This document shows positions 42,341 through 50,493 of a stretch of 64,000 nucleotides of DNA, in pieces (within the stretch, counting starts at the first letter, position 1; each line of letters opens with the position of its first letter). Below the pieces are notes generated by a model. That model had not been told where the DNA came from. It did no database searches and saw nothing but the letters and a program-made list of their open reading frames with translations. Position numbers and translations under genes: made by a program. Origin of the DNA: JAAYCI01 sp964370165 (GTDB lineage Bacteria; Bacillota; Clostridia; Oscillospirales; Ruminococcaceae); the NCBI GenBank assembly GCA_964370165.1, contig CAYJIG010000001.1:1-64000 (forward strand), given 5' to 3'.

Positions 42341-43408
42341 ATGTCAGAATTTAAAGGTAAAATGCATGAAAGTGCAGTGAAGTTTCCAATGACAGATATT
42401 TGGATGGATTCTTGCGGTGAAGACGAGCTGAATTTTGGCTTGGAGCGTGGTATTGTAGGCGCTACCAGCAACCCTGTTATTGCAGGCGTTGTGGTAAGAC
42501 AAGAGCTGGCAATATGGGAAAAACGTATTATTGAGCTTATAGATGAAATGCCAACAGCCACAGAAGAAGACATTGCGTGGAAATTGCTATATGAAATCAG
42601 TGCATTGCGCTCTAAAAAGTTGATGCCTATTTTTGAAGAGCATAAAGGCCTGAAAGGCAGACTGTCCCTACAGACTAATATTAAAAACTACAGAAACACA
42701 GAAAAAATGGTAGAGCAAGGCATGGAAATCCATAACCTTAGCCCTAACATGCAAGTGAAAATGCCGGCTAGTGCCGCAGGCATTGCCGCGATGGAAGAGG
42801 TAACATATCGTGGCGGTAGCATCAATGCCACTGTTTCTTTCACTGTAAGTCAAGCTGTGGCTGTGGCGGAAGCAGTAGAGCGTGGCCTAAAACGTCGCGA
42901 GGCTGAAGGTTTGCCTGTAGACGATATGGCACCGGTCTGCACATTGATGATAGGTCGTGTGGACGACTGGTTGAAAGCAGTGACGGTAAAAGAAGGCTTG
43001 TGTACTTCTCCTGAAGCTTTGGAATGGGCAGGCACTGCTGTTATTAAAAGATCGTATGAAATCTACAAAGAAAGAGGCTACCGCACTCGTTTGCTGTCTG
43101 CCGCTAACCGTAACTTGTATCACTGGTCTGAGCTGGTGGGTGGCGACTTGGCCCAAACTATCAACATCGGCTGGTACAAGCGCTACAATAACTGTGGTAT
43201 TGATGTTGTGGATAGAATGAGTAATCCTGTGCCTCAAAAATATCTGGACGAGCTGTCTACCATGAAAGAGTTCCATCGTTCTTACGACGAAGACGGCATG
43301 ACACCTGATGAGTTTGTGCATTATGGCGGCTTTATTGTTACACTGAACCAGTTCCTTGAAGGTGCAGATGATTTGTACCAGCTGGTAAGAGGATACATGG
43401 TTAAATAA
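42341..43408 (+). CDS. Transaldolase-family protein
   Basis: About 355 residues, alpha/beta barrel. Early Asp region WMDSCGEDEL, GIVGATSNPVI (TSNP motif), RLSLQTNIKNYRN, and the likely Schiff-base lysine in NMQVKMPASAAG; then INATVSFTVSQAVAVAEAVERG. It is longer than the small fructose-6-phosphate aldolase group (about 220) and resembles long classical transaldolases. Either a phosphosugar or another 6-substituted ketose could be cleaved. GGAGG lies nine bases before ATG 42341. Last gene of the operon. Confidence 0.9.
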   Translation: MSEFKGKMHESAVKFPMTDIWMDSCGEDELNFGLERGIVGATSNPVIAGVVVRQELAIWEKRIIELIDEMPTATEEDIAWKLLYEISALRSKKLMPIFEEHKGLKGRLSLQTNIKNYRNTEKMVEQGMEIHNLSPNMQVKMPASAAGIAAMEEVTYRGGSINATVSFTVSQAVAVAEAVERGLKRREAEGLPVDDMAPVCTLMIGRVDDWLKAVTVKEGLCTSPEALEWAGTAVIKRSYEIYKERGYRTRLLSAANRNLYHWSELVGGDLAQTINIGWYKRYNNCGIDVVDRMSNPVPQKYLDELSTMKEFHRSYDEDGMTPDEFVHYGGFIVTLNQFLEGADDLYQLVRGYMVK

Positions 43409-43513
43409 TTACTATTATAAGAATAAAGGCACGGTTTTGTGTTGATTTATTCAAGTATTGCTATAAGCGTGCAACATGAATTTAGAATAGGTATATTGTA
43501 CAAATCAAAAACT

Positions 43514-43550
43514 ACAGCACAAACGCTCTTTAGGCGCTTGTGCTGTTTTA
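43514..43550 (+). terminator. Terminator after transaldolase
   Basis: Thirteen-position stem 43514-43526 / 43534-43546 with one mismatch, followed by TTTTA. Confidence 0.8.
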
Positions 43551-43627
43551 TATTTATTGCAAATAAATGTGAAAAGTGGTATGGTTAGTACAATCTTTGT
43601 TGTGTGAAAGGAAGATAAGTAACGAAA

Positions 43628-45259
43628 ATGAATCAAAAGTTAAAGCGTGTTCTTATAAATTTAGCCATCACAGTGGTGGTAGGGCTGGGATATTTTTATT
43701 TTATGTTGCCGGCCATCAACTTACAGGATCCGGCACTTTACCAGTTTGCATTCTTCTTGGCGGCTGTATATTGTGGCCTGACTGTAGTGACACTGGGCCT
43801 GCATCGTGCTCAAACGGCGGTAGAGCTGATTGCAGACATGAAGAAATATTGCAAAATACCGGTTGTTATATGCCTTTCACTTGCGGCTATATATTTTGTG
43901 GGCCAGCTGATATCGTCGCCTATTTTCCGTGCGGGCAGCTACCATGATTTGCTTGACGTGCAGCAAGGCGACTTTGCCACCGATGTGGCCGAGGCATCGT
44001 TTGACAGCATACCGATGCTGGACGAGGCATCTGCGGCACGTTTGGGCGACCGTAAAATGGGCGAGTTGTCTGACCTTGTCAGCCAGTTTGAGGTGTCGAA
44101 TGCGTACAACCAAATCAACTATCAAGAGCGTCCTGTGAGGGTGACGTATCTCACATATGGTGATTTTTTCAAGTGGTTCAATAACCAAAGTGATGGCCTG
44201 CCTGCATATATTATGGTGGACATGGTTACACAAGAGGCAGAAGTTGTGCGTTTATCAGACCTTGGATACGGTGGCATGAAATATTCTCCTTCGGAGATTT
44301 TTAACCGTAAGCTCGACAGGCATTTAAGGTTCCAATATCCTACATTTATTTTTGATACTCCGACACTGGAAATTGATGATGAAGGTGTGCCGTGGTGGGT
44401 TTGTCCCAAAGTGGAAAAAACCATAGGGCTTTTCGGTGGCACAGACATAAACGGCGCTGTGTTGATGAACGCTCTTACCGGAGAAAGCACATACTATCAA
44501 GAAATTCCTAACTGGGTGGACAGAGTGTACAGTGCGGATCTGATTATGACGCAGTATGATTTTTACGGTACATACATAAACGGGTTCTTTAACTCTATCA
44601 TAGGCCAAAGAGACGTGACTGTTACCACCAGCGGATACAACTACATAGCGCTTGATGACGACGTGTATGTGTATACCGGCGTTACCAGCGTGGGTCAAGA
44701 CGAGTCGAATCTTGGGTTCTTGCTGTCAAACCAGCGAACAAAGGAAACTACATATTATGCAGCACCCGGCGCTATTGAAACATCGGCACAGCTGTCAGCG
44801 CAGGGTGTGGTGCAGGATCTTGGATACACAGCTACATTCCCATTACTGTTGAATGTGGCAGGCGAGCCGACATATTTTATGTCGTTGAAAGATGCCTCGC
44901 AACTGGTGAAACAATATGCCATGGTTAATGTGCAACAATATCAAATTGTGGCGACGGGCACCACGGTGGCAGAATGTGAAGAAAACTACTTGAAGCTGTT
45001 ACAAAATCAAGGCATACAACAAGCAGACGATGTCGAAAAAGATGAGATAAGTGGCACGGTGCAAGAAGTGCGAAGTGCTGTTTTAGAAGGCACCACACGG
45101 GTGTATATCAAGCTAAGCGGCCAGGACTTCTACTATGTCGTGTCGGTGGCAGACAGCGAAATAGCCGCTGTTTTGAGTGAGGGTGATAGAATCACATTAC
45201 AAACGGCCGCAGACGAAGGTGAGCTGCGAATGGCATACGATGTGGAGAAAACCAGCTGA
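43628..45259 (+). CDS. Membrane protein with large extracytoplasmic region, unknown function
   Basis: 543 residues; not recognised. Three predicted membrane helices (about 8-28, 37-57, 77-97) precede about 445 residues, probably outside. Distinct conserved-looking segments are GGTDINGAVLMNALTGESTY, WVDRVYSADLIMTQYDFYG and a C-terminal OB-like stretch (ISGTVQEVRSAVLEGTTRVY). Many Tyr, Asp and Thr residues suggest a beta-rich outer domain. An AGGAAG site lies somewhat far (13 bases) from the ATG. It stands alone between terminators. A repeat element lies between its stop and its terminator. Confidence 0.7.
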   Translation: MNQKLKRVLINLAITVVVGLGYFYFMLPAINLQDPALYQFAFFLAAVYCGLTVVTLGLHRAQTAVELIADMKKYCKIPVVICLSLAAIYFVGQLISSPIFRAGSYHDLLDVQQGDFATDVAEASFDSIPMLDEASAARLGDRKMGELSDLVSQFEVSNAYNQINYQERPVRVTYLTYGDFFKWFNNQSDGLPAYIMVDMVTQEAEVVRLSDLGYGGMKYSPSEIFNRKLDRHLRFQYPTFIFDTPTLEIDDEGVPWWVCPKVEKTIGLFGGTDINGAVLMNALTGESTYYQEIPNWVDRVYSADLIMTQYDFYGTYINGFFNSIIGQRDVTVTTSGYNYIALDDDVYVYTGVTSVGQDESNLGFLLSNQRTKETTYYAAPGAIETSAQLSAQGVVQDLGYTATFPLLLNVAGEPTYFMSLKDASQLVKQYAMVNVQQYQIVATGTTVAECEENYLKLLQNQGIQQADDVEKDEISGTVQEVRSAVLEGTTRVYIKLSGQDFYYVVSVADSEIAAVLSEGDRITLQTAADEGELRMAYDVEKTS

Positions 45260-45302
45260 TTTATGATTTCATAAAATATAAATAATCTTTGTTCCACTAT
45301 GA

Positions 45303-45469
45303 TTATTAAAGTGAAGAGGTAAAAGTGAATAGTGAAAAGTGATGGAGTCGCATAGCGACATTTTAAAGGACTTGCAGTCGGCTTGAAGCCTTAATTTAAA
45401 ATGCAATTTTCAATTCATCACGAAGTGATACAATAACTTTTCACTTTTCATTCTTCACTTTTTATTAAA
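45303..45469. repeat. MITE-like palindromic repeat element with several hairpins
   Basis: About 167 bases framed by inverted repeats of about 30 bases (left AAAGTGAAGA...AAAAGT, right its imperfect complement lacking five bases). Inside are further stems: GTCGC/GCGAC (45347-45359), CATTTTAAA/TTTAAAATG (45359-45403), GGC/GCC (45380-45390) and ATCAC/GTGAT (45417-45429), giving a cloverleaf-like fold. The outer ends show TTATTAAA on both sides (45303-45310; 45462-45469), which may be a target duplication. It codes for no protein. Confidence 0.65.
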
Positions 45470-45489
45470 TCTAATATAAATTAATACAC

Positions 45490-45530
45490 CGCCTTGTAAA
45501 TCTGATAAAGGTTTTACAAGGCGATTTTTT
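45490..45530 (+). terminator. Terminator beyond the repeat element
   Basis: Eleven-pair perfect stem CGCCTTGTAAA (45490-45500) / TTTACAAGGCG (45513-45523), then a T-run. It probably belongs to the membrane-protein gene that ends at 45259. Confidence 0.85.
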
Positions 45531-45571
45531 GTAAAATTAGTAATTCAGTTATTTTATAAAATGTAAGAATA

Positions 45572-45580
45572 TGCTATAAT
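45572..45580 (+). promoter_or_regulatory. Extended -10 promoter for LUD gene
   Basis: TGCTATAAT, an extended -10 with a perfect TATAAT at 45575-45580; no good -35. It lies 33 bases before the start. Confidence 0.5.
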
Positions 45581-45613
45581 TTAAAAATAAAACTGATGTA
45601 AAAGGAGGATGAA

Positions 45614-46246
45614 ATGAACGAACATATGGATTTTATGCATCGGAAATCTCTGGAGCGCATAGGTGAGAAGTTGACAAAAAACGGCATGGAAACCTTTGTG
45701 GTAGACAGTGCAAAAGAAGTGGTGCCGCTGGTTGAAAGCATGGTGAAAGCCGGCGCGACGGTATCGTTTGGCGGAAGTATGTCACTTGATGAGGCGGGTG
45801 TGCTTGACCATCTGCGCAGTGGACGATACACATGTCTTGACAGAGGCGCGCCGGGTGTTGACGTAGATGAAGTGCTTCGTAAAACATTTTTTGCCGACGT
45901 TTATTTCACCTCTGCTAATGCCATAACACGAAACGGTGAGATATATCAAGTGGATGGCAATGGAAACCGTGTGGCGGCCATGATATTTGGACCAAAGCAA
46001 GTGATATTGGTGGCGGGGCGCAACAAGATAGTTGACGATATTCCTGCGGCGAAGCTAAGGGTAGCGCAGGTGGCGGCACCACCAAACGGCCGCAGGCTGA
46101 ACTTGGATACTCCATGCGCCATTACAGGCGAGTGCTCAGATTGTCGTTCAAAACATAGGATGTGCTGCACGGAAACCATCACAAAATGGCAACGTGACCC
46201 CAATCGTTTTAAAGTTATTTTAGTTAATGAGGAATTGGGGTATTAA
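45614..46246 (+). CDS. LUD-domain protein (LutC/YkgG-like)
   Basis: 210 residues of the LUD (DUF162) family: VSFGGSMSLDEAGVLDHL, ADVYFTSANAITRNGEI, VAAMIFGPKQVILVAGRNKI. The C-terminus has a Cys cluster (CAITGECSDCRSKHRMCC) that could hold a metal or Fe-S centre. LutC is a subunit of L-lactate oxidation systems, but lutA and lutB are absent, and stand-alone LUD proteins have no settled role. AAAGGAGG precedes the ATG. Confidence 0.85.
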   Translation: MNEHMDFMHRKSLERIGEKLTKNGMETFVVDSAKEVVPLVESMVKAGATVSFGGSMSLDEAGVLDHLRSGRYTCLDRGAPGVDVDEVLRKTFFADVYFTSANAITRNGEIYQVDGNGNRVAAMIFGPKQVILVAGRNKIVDDIPAAKLRVAQVAAPPNGRRLNLDTPCAITGECSDCRSKHRMCCTETITKWQRDPNRFKVILVNEELGY

Positions 46247-46300
46247 TTCGGGCTATTAGTATATTTTGAGACTTTTTATACGCCGGGTTTAAAAACACAA

Positions 46301-46352
46301 ATAAAAACTACCCATAGTTTGCCGATTGTAGCAAATAATGGGTAGTTTTTTG
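46301..46352. terminator. Bidirectional terminator between LUD gene and ruvX
   Basis: Stem AAAAACTACCCAT (46303-46315) / ATGGGTAGTTTTT (46338-46350) with a second inner stem TTTGC/GCAAA (46318-46335). A-run on the left and T-run on the right serve both converging genes. Confidence 0.88.
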
Positions 46353-46367
46353 TTTTGATAAAGTCTG

Positions 46368-46799
46368 TTACAGTTTGGCAAGTGGCTGGTTGCGACGGCG
46401 TAAAAGATAGCTTTCAAGAATGATAGCTGCCGCTGCAGCGTCTAGCTCTTCTTTACGTTTTTTACCGTATACGCCGGCTTCGGATAACATGTTTTCGGCG
46501 CTTTTTGTGGTACTGCGCTCGTCACAGTATACTAAAGGTATCTCAAGGATTTTTTCTAAGATGCTACCCAGTTTGCGAGTTTTTTGGGCACGTTTTCCTT
46601 CGGTGCCGTCCATGTTTAGGGGCAGACCCAGCACCACCATGCCAACATCGAACTCACGGCTTGCATATATTATCTGCTCGGCAACCTTGGCCATACTACG
46701 CTCGGTTATCATACCTACCGGACTTGCCAAAGTCTCGGTGCGGTCACACACGGCCAGCCCTGTGCGAGCATCGCCGTAATCTACTGCCATAATTTTCAT
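46368..46799 (-). CDS. ruvX: RuvX/YqgF Holliday junction resolvase-like nuclease
   Basis: 143 residues with the RNase H-like fold: MAVDYGDARTGLAV (first Asp), VVLGLPLNMDGTEG, YCDERSTTKSAENML, and the C-terminal DAAAAAIILESYL. Implicated in 16S rRNA processing and possibly recombination. GGAG precedes the ATG. It lies 16 bases after lysS on the same strand. Confidence 0.95.
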   Translation of the reverse strand: MKIMAVDYGDARTGLAVCDRTETLASPVGMITERSMAKVAEQIIYASREFDVGMVVLGLPLNMDGTEGKRAQKTRKLGSILEKILEIPLVYCDERSTTKSAENMLSEAGVYGKKRKEELDAAAAAIILESYLLRRRNQPLAKL

Positions 46800-46815
46800 C
46801 TATAGCTCCTAATTA

Positions 46816-48396
46816 TTATTCTTTTGTGTCATCGTCGGTGGATTTTTTTGCGCCTAAGGGTTTCATTGTGGGGAAAAGAAGGACATCACGGATAGAAGTC
46901 TCGCCACATAGGAGCATGACAAAGCGATCTATGCCAATGCCTATGCCACCTGTGGGAGGCATGCCGTATTCAAGCGCGGTAAGGAAATCTTCGTCGATGC
47001 CGGCGGCCTCGTCGTCACCTTGTTGCTTTAAGTATTCTTGATATTCAAACCTTGAGCGTTGGTCGATGGGATCGTTAAGCTCAGTGAAAGCGTTGGCATA
47101 TTCATGCCCTGCAATAAACAGCTCGAAACGAAGTGTATAGCCAGGGTTTTCGGGATCTTTTTTCGCCAGTGGAGAAATTTCTACCGGATGGCCGCTGACA
47201 AATGTGGGCTGAACCAGCTTGTCTTCGCAATACTCTTCGTAGAAAAGGTTTAGTATATCGCCTTTTTTGTGGTGGGGCTCATACTCGATATTGCGCTCGT
47301 CTGCCAGCTTTTTGGCGGCGGCATCGTCGGCCACATCGTCAAAATCCACACCGGAGTGAATCTTCACCAGCTCACGCATAGTGAACCTATCGAAGGGTTT
47401 CTCAAGGTCGATCATCACATCGCCAAACTGCACCTTGGCATCGCCACCCAGTACTTTTCGGCCCACTGTGCGCATCATGTCTTCGCACAAGTCCATCATG
47501 CCGTTGTAGTCGGTGTATGCCTGATACAGCTCGACCATGGTGAACTCAGGGTTATGGCTTTTATCCATGCCTTCGTTGCGGAAGTTGCGGCCTATTTCAT
47601 ACACGCGGTCGAATCCACCAACTATAAGACGTTTTAGGTAAAGCTCCAGCGAAATGCGCAAATGCATTTCAAGGTTTAGTGTGTTGTGGTGGGTGTCAAA
47701 CGGTCTTGCCGAAGCACCGCCTGCCTGCACCTGTAAGATAGGTGTCTCCACTTCCATGAAGCCAAGATCATCAAAATATCTGCGCATTTCGCTGATGATG
47801 GCGCTGCGCATACGAAAAGTCTTTTTCACATCGGGGTTCACGATAAGATCAAGATAACGCTGACGGTAGCGCATTTCTTGGTCACGTAGACCGTGCCATT
47901 TTTCAGGAAGCGGAAGTAGACTTTTGCTTAGCAATACCACGGTTTCAGCCTTTATCGAGATTTCGCCCATTTTTGTGCGGAATACCTCGCCTTTTACGCC
48001 GATGATATCGCCGATATCAAAACGCTTAAAGTCTTTGTAGGCGTCCTCGCCAATGCCGTCACGGCGCACATACAGCTGGATATTTCCTGTGGTATCACGC
48101 AAATCGGCAAAGCTGGCCTTGCCCATCACACGCTTTGACATCATGCGGCCCGCCATGCACACTATGCGGCCTGTGTTTTCCTCGGCGGCAATATCGGCGT
48201 ACTCGTCTTTAATATCAGCGGCAAAAGCATCTTGAGGCCATGTGTTTTGCTCATATGGGTTTTTGCCGGCATCTTGTAGTTCTTTTAGTTTATCGCGGCG
48301 CACCGCCACTTGTTCTTGATATTCTTTTTCTTGTGCTTTTAAATCCTCTATGGTAGCAGATTCGTTATCTTGTATATTTGTTTGATCTTTGTTCAT
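46816..48396 (-). CDS. lysS: Lysyl-tRNA synthetase, class II
   Basis: 526 residues. A charged N-terminal helix, an OB-fold anticodon-binding domain (about 70-180), then the class II core with motif 2 (YEIGRNFRNEGMDKSHNPEF) and motif 3 (GGIGIGIDRFVMLLCG). It charges tRNA-Lys. Start ATG 48396 is fixed by CGGGAGG; an earlier ATG at 48420 lacks a site. It is transcribed with ruvX. I see no T-box in the short leader. Confidence 0.97.
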   Translation of the reverse strand: MNKDQTNIQDNESATIEDLKAQEKEYQEQVAVRRDKLKELQDAGKNPYEQNTWPQDAFAADIKDEYADIAAEENTGRIVCMAGRMMSKRVMGKASFADLRDTTGNIQLYVRRDGIGEDAYKDFKRFDIGDIIGVKGEVFRTKMGEISIKAETVVLLSKSLLPLPEKWHGLRDQEMRYRQRYLDLIVNPDVKKTFRMRSAIISEMRRYFDDLGFMEVETPILQVQAGGASARPFDTHHNTLNLEMHLRISLELYLKRLIVGGFDRVYEIGRNFRNEGMDKSHNPEFTMVELYQAYTDYNGMMDLCEDMMRTVGRKVLGGDAKVQFGDVMIDLEKPFDRFTMRELVKIHSGVDFDDVADDAAAKKLADERNIEYEPHHKKGDILNLFYEEYCEDKLVQPTFVSGHPVEISPLAKKDPENPGYTLRFELFIAGHEYANAFTELNDPIDQRSRFEYQEYLKQQGDDEAAGIDEDFLTALEYGMPPTGGIGIGIDRFVMLLCGETSIRDVLLFPTMKPLGAKKSTDDDTKE

Positions 48397-48433
48397 GTTA
48401 TCCTCCCGATAATTGTGCAATATTTCTTTTTAC

Positions 48434-48462
48434 AGTATAGCATATCCGCCAGCCTAGCGCAA
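48434..48462 (-). promoter_or_regulatory. SigA-type promoter for lysS-ruvX
   Basis: Minus strand TTGCGC (48462-48457), 17-base spacer, TATACT (48439-48434) preceded by TGC, an extended -10. It overlaps the last codons of the glycosyltransferase gene. Confidence 0.6.
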
Positions 48463-49449
48463 AAATAAACGTCGTATTCGCCATATTACAAACCTTACCG
48501 TGCCCACAATCAAACTGCCTTGTATCCATAAATAGTTTGGGATGTTGCTAAAACGAAACGGCGGTTTTTGAATTTTACCCAGCAGTGAAAATGCTTCTTT
48601 CATTCCTTTTCGCCATGGTTTTCCAAACCCACGCAGGTGAAACACAAAAGTTTTAAATAAATATCCTACCAGTAAAAATGGAAAATTAAGTAAAAGCATT
48701 AAAATTGGCATGTTTTTATATGGTAAAAGCAAACTATTTCGGCCGCTTTGGATACTTTTAAAGTCATTATACCTTGCGCCGGCCGCGCCACCAAACGTTG
48801 CGCCACCAATGTGCGTACACACGGCAGAGGGGCAAAGAATGTTTTTGTATCCGCTGATGTTTGCGCGCCAGCCGATGTCTACATCTTCAAGGTATGCAAA
48901 AAAATGTTCTTCAAACAGGCCGATTTCACAGAGGATGCTTTTACGGTACATTGCCGCGCCACCACAAGCAGAAAAAACGCGTGCAGTGTCTTTGTATTTT
49001 TCAGCGGACAGTGAATTTCCACGCTGGAATGCCCACCCAAACAACGTGACAAAATCGCCGGCGTCGTCCACCTTGCCGGCGTGGTTGTGGCTCAGCATCA
49101 GCGCCTGCACCGAAAAAATGCGCTCGTCAGCCTGCATAGTGTGCAAAAGTTGCCCTAGCATATCAGGCTTTGCAAAAGCGTCGTTGTTGAATAAAAGTAC
49201 ATATGGCGCCTTTGCCATTTGAATACCCACATTTACAGCGGCGGAAAACCCGGTGTTTGTTTTATTTTCCACCAAGGTGAAGTTTTCGTTTTTGGCATAG
49301 CTACGTGCAGCATCAAGGCTTTCGTCGGTGGAGGCGTTGTCCACCACGATGATTTCAAAATCTTTAAATGTTTGAGCATAAAGGCTTTCAATACATCCCG
49401 AAAGCCAGCCGGCTCCGTTTAAATTTGGCAAAACAATGCTTACTTGCAG
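48454..49449 (-). CDS. GT2-family glycosyltransferase, probable CTG start
   Basis: 331 residues if begun at CTG 49449. GT-A fold: IVLPNLNGAGW, IIVVDNASTD, LLFNNDAF (DXD-like NND), and CGGAAMYRKS ... EDVDIGWR. The C-terminus has two hydrophobic segments (about 252-270 and near the end) that may touch the membrane. It resembles rhamnosyl- or polysaccharide-type GT2 enzymes. The next usual start, TTG 49431, would cut off the first beta strand (VSIVLPN). CTG lies six bases after GAGGGA, and the likely transcription start leaves no in-frame ATG. Acceptor unknown. Confidence 0.8.
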   Translation of the reverse strand: MQVSIVLPNLNGAGWLSGCIESLYAQTFKDFEIIVVDNASTDESLDAARSYAKNENFTLVENKTNTGFSAAVNVGIQMAKAPYVLLFNNDAFAKPDMLGQLLHTMQADERIFSVQALMLSHNHAGKVDDAGDFVTLFGWAFQRGNSLSAEKYKDTARVFSACGGAAMYRKSILCEIGLFEEHFFAYLEDVDIGWRANISGYKNILCPSAVCTHIGGATFGGAAGARYNDFKSIQSGRNSLLLPYKNMPILMLLLNFPFLLVGYLFKTFVFHLRGFGKPWRKGMKEAFSLLGKIQKPPFRFSNIPNYLWIQGSLIVGTVRFVIWRIRRLFLR

Positions 49450-49482
49450 GCGACATCCCTCTTTTCAGAAAATTGTGTGTAT

Positions 49483-49511
49483 ATTGTACCTTTTTTATGG
49501 TGGTTGTGCAA
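49483..49511 (-). promoter_or_regulatory. SigA-type promoter for glycosyltransferase
   Basis: Minus strand TTGCAC (49511-49506), 17-base spacer, TACAAT (49488-49483). Transcription would begin about 27 bases before the CTG start. Confidence 0.6.
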
Positions 49512-49532
49512 GACGGGCAAAACTGGTAGAAT
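49504..49532 (+). promoter_or_regulatory. SigA-type promoter for HAD phosphatase
   Basis: TTGTGC (49504-49509), 17-base spacer, TAGAAT (49527-49532) preceded by TGG (extended -10). Its -35 overlaps the -35 of the divergent glycosyltransferase promoter, so the two probably compete for polymerase. Confidence 0.5.
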
Positions 49533-49595
49533 GTATATGTCATAATGGTATATTATGCGCACATGGATTATATGAGTATTGTAGAGGAGCCGAGA

Positions 49596-50387
49596 ATGAG
49601 TCTATTTTGTGATGTGAAGATGTTTTTGCTTGACATGGACGGAACGTTTTATCTAGGAGATGAACTGCTTGTCGGAGCAAAAGAATTTTTATCTGTATGC
49701 AAAGAAAAAAATATCAGATACATGTTTTTGACAAACAACTCTTCAAAAAGCGCAAAAGAATATATAAAAAAACTAAGTAAATGGGATATTTTCCCAAACG
49801 AGGAGGATATGTTTACCTCGGGCGATGCAAGCTTGATGTATATGCAGGAGAATTTTTGCGAGAAAGAGATACTGGTGATAGGCACAGAAAGCTTGCATGA
49901 GCAGTTTCAAAAAGAAGGATATGTGACAGACGCAAAAAATCCTAAAGCAGTGGTGCTGGGGTTTGATACAGACATAAACTATCAAAAGCTTACAAGGTTG
50001 TGCGATGCAGTGCGCAGTGGGGTGCCTTATATTGCCACTCATCCTGACTTTAACTGTCCTGTGCCCGGAGGCATGATACCGGACATCGGCGGGATTATTG
50101 CGCTGGTGAATGCGTGCGCCGGGCGCATGCCGGACACTATAGTGGGAAAGCCAAACGCATATATTGCAAAGGCGGCGGCGAAAAAAGCCGGACTGAGCGT
50201 GAAAGATTTATGCATGGTGGGCGACCGCCTTTACACCGATATTGCGCTGGGCAAGGCAGGAGTACAAACGGCTTTGGTGCTTAGCGGCGAAACAAAACAA
50301 AGCGACTTAGAGAAAAGTGATATAACACCAAACAGTGTACACGAAAATCTTGCGGAAATGGCACAGATTTTACAAAGTGAAACATAA
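49596..50387 (+). CDS. HAD-IIA phosphatase (NagD-like)
   Basis: 263 residues. HAD motif I FLLDMDGTFYLGD, motif II FLTNNSS, motif III lysine region (VGKPNAYIAKAAAK) and motif IV MVGDRLYTDIALG. The C2-type cap (about 80-180) marks the NagD/AraL/phosphoglycolate-phosphatase subgroup, which removes phosphate from small sugars or nucleotides. GAGGAG precedes ATG 49596. Confidence 0.92.
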   Translation: MSLFCDVKMFLLDMDGTFYLGDELLVGAKEFLSVCKEKNIRYMFLTNNSSKSAKEYIKKLSKWDIFPNEEDMFTSGDASLMYMQENFCEKEILVIGTESLHEQFQKEGYVTDAKNPKAVVLGFDTDINYQKLTRLCDAVRSGVPYIATHPDFNCPVPGGMIPDIGGIIALVNACAGRMPDTIVGKPNAYIAKAAAKKAGLSVKDLCMVGDRLYTDIALGKAGVQTALVLSGETKQSDLEKSDITPNSVHENLAEMAQILQSET

Positions 50388-50439
50388 ATCAAAACATAAG
50401 GCCCGGTGGCAAGACCGGAGAAAAAAGGAGGCGGATCTT

Positions 50440-50493
50440 TTGTTTGCCGGATGCTTGCAGGCAAACGAGAGCGATGATATATGTCCGTATTGA
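50440..50493 (+). CDS. Candidate 17-codon leader ORF before MATE gene
   Basis: A TTG at 50440 stands eight bases after a strong AAGGAGG site. The frame reads MFAGCLQANESDDICPY and stops at 50493, overlapping the MATE start by 13 bases. Within it GTTTGCC (50442-50448) pairs with GGCAAAC (50460-50466). The MATE gene itself has only a weak GAGAG site. This layout is like a leader peptide or coupling ORF, but it could be chance. Confidence 0.35.
   Translation: MFAGCLQANESDDICPY

Noticed and set aside
45614..46246. Lactate oxidation (lutABC) locus
   Set aside because: Only the LUD-domain gene is present; the iron-sulfur partners lutA and lutB are not adjacent.
48397..48433. Possible T-box leader for lysS
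   Set aside because: The leader after the predicted promoter is only about 30 bases, too short for a T-box, and no core motif is visible.
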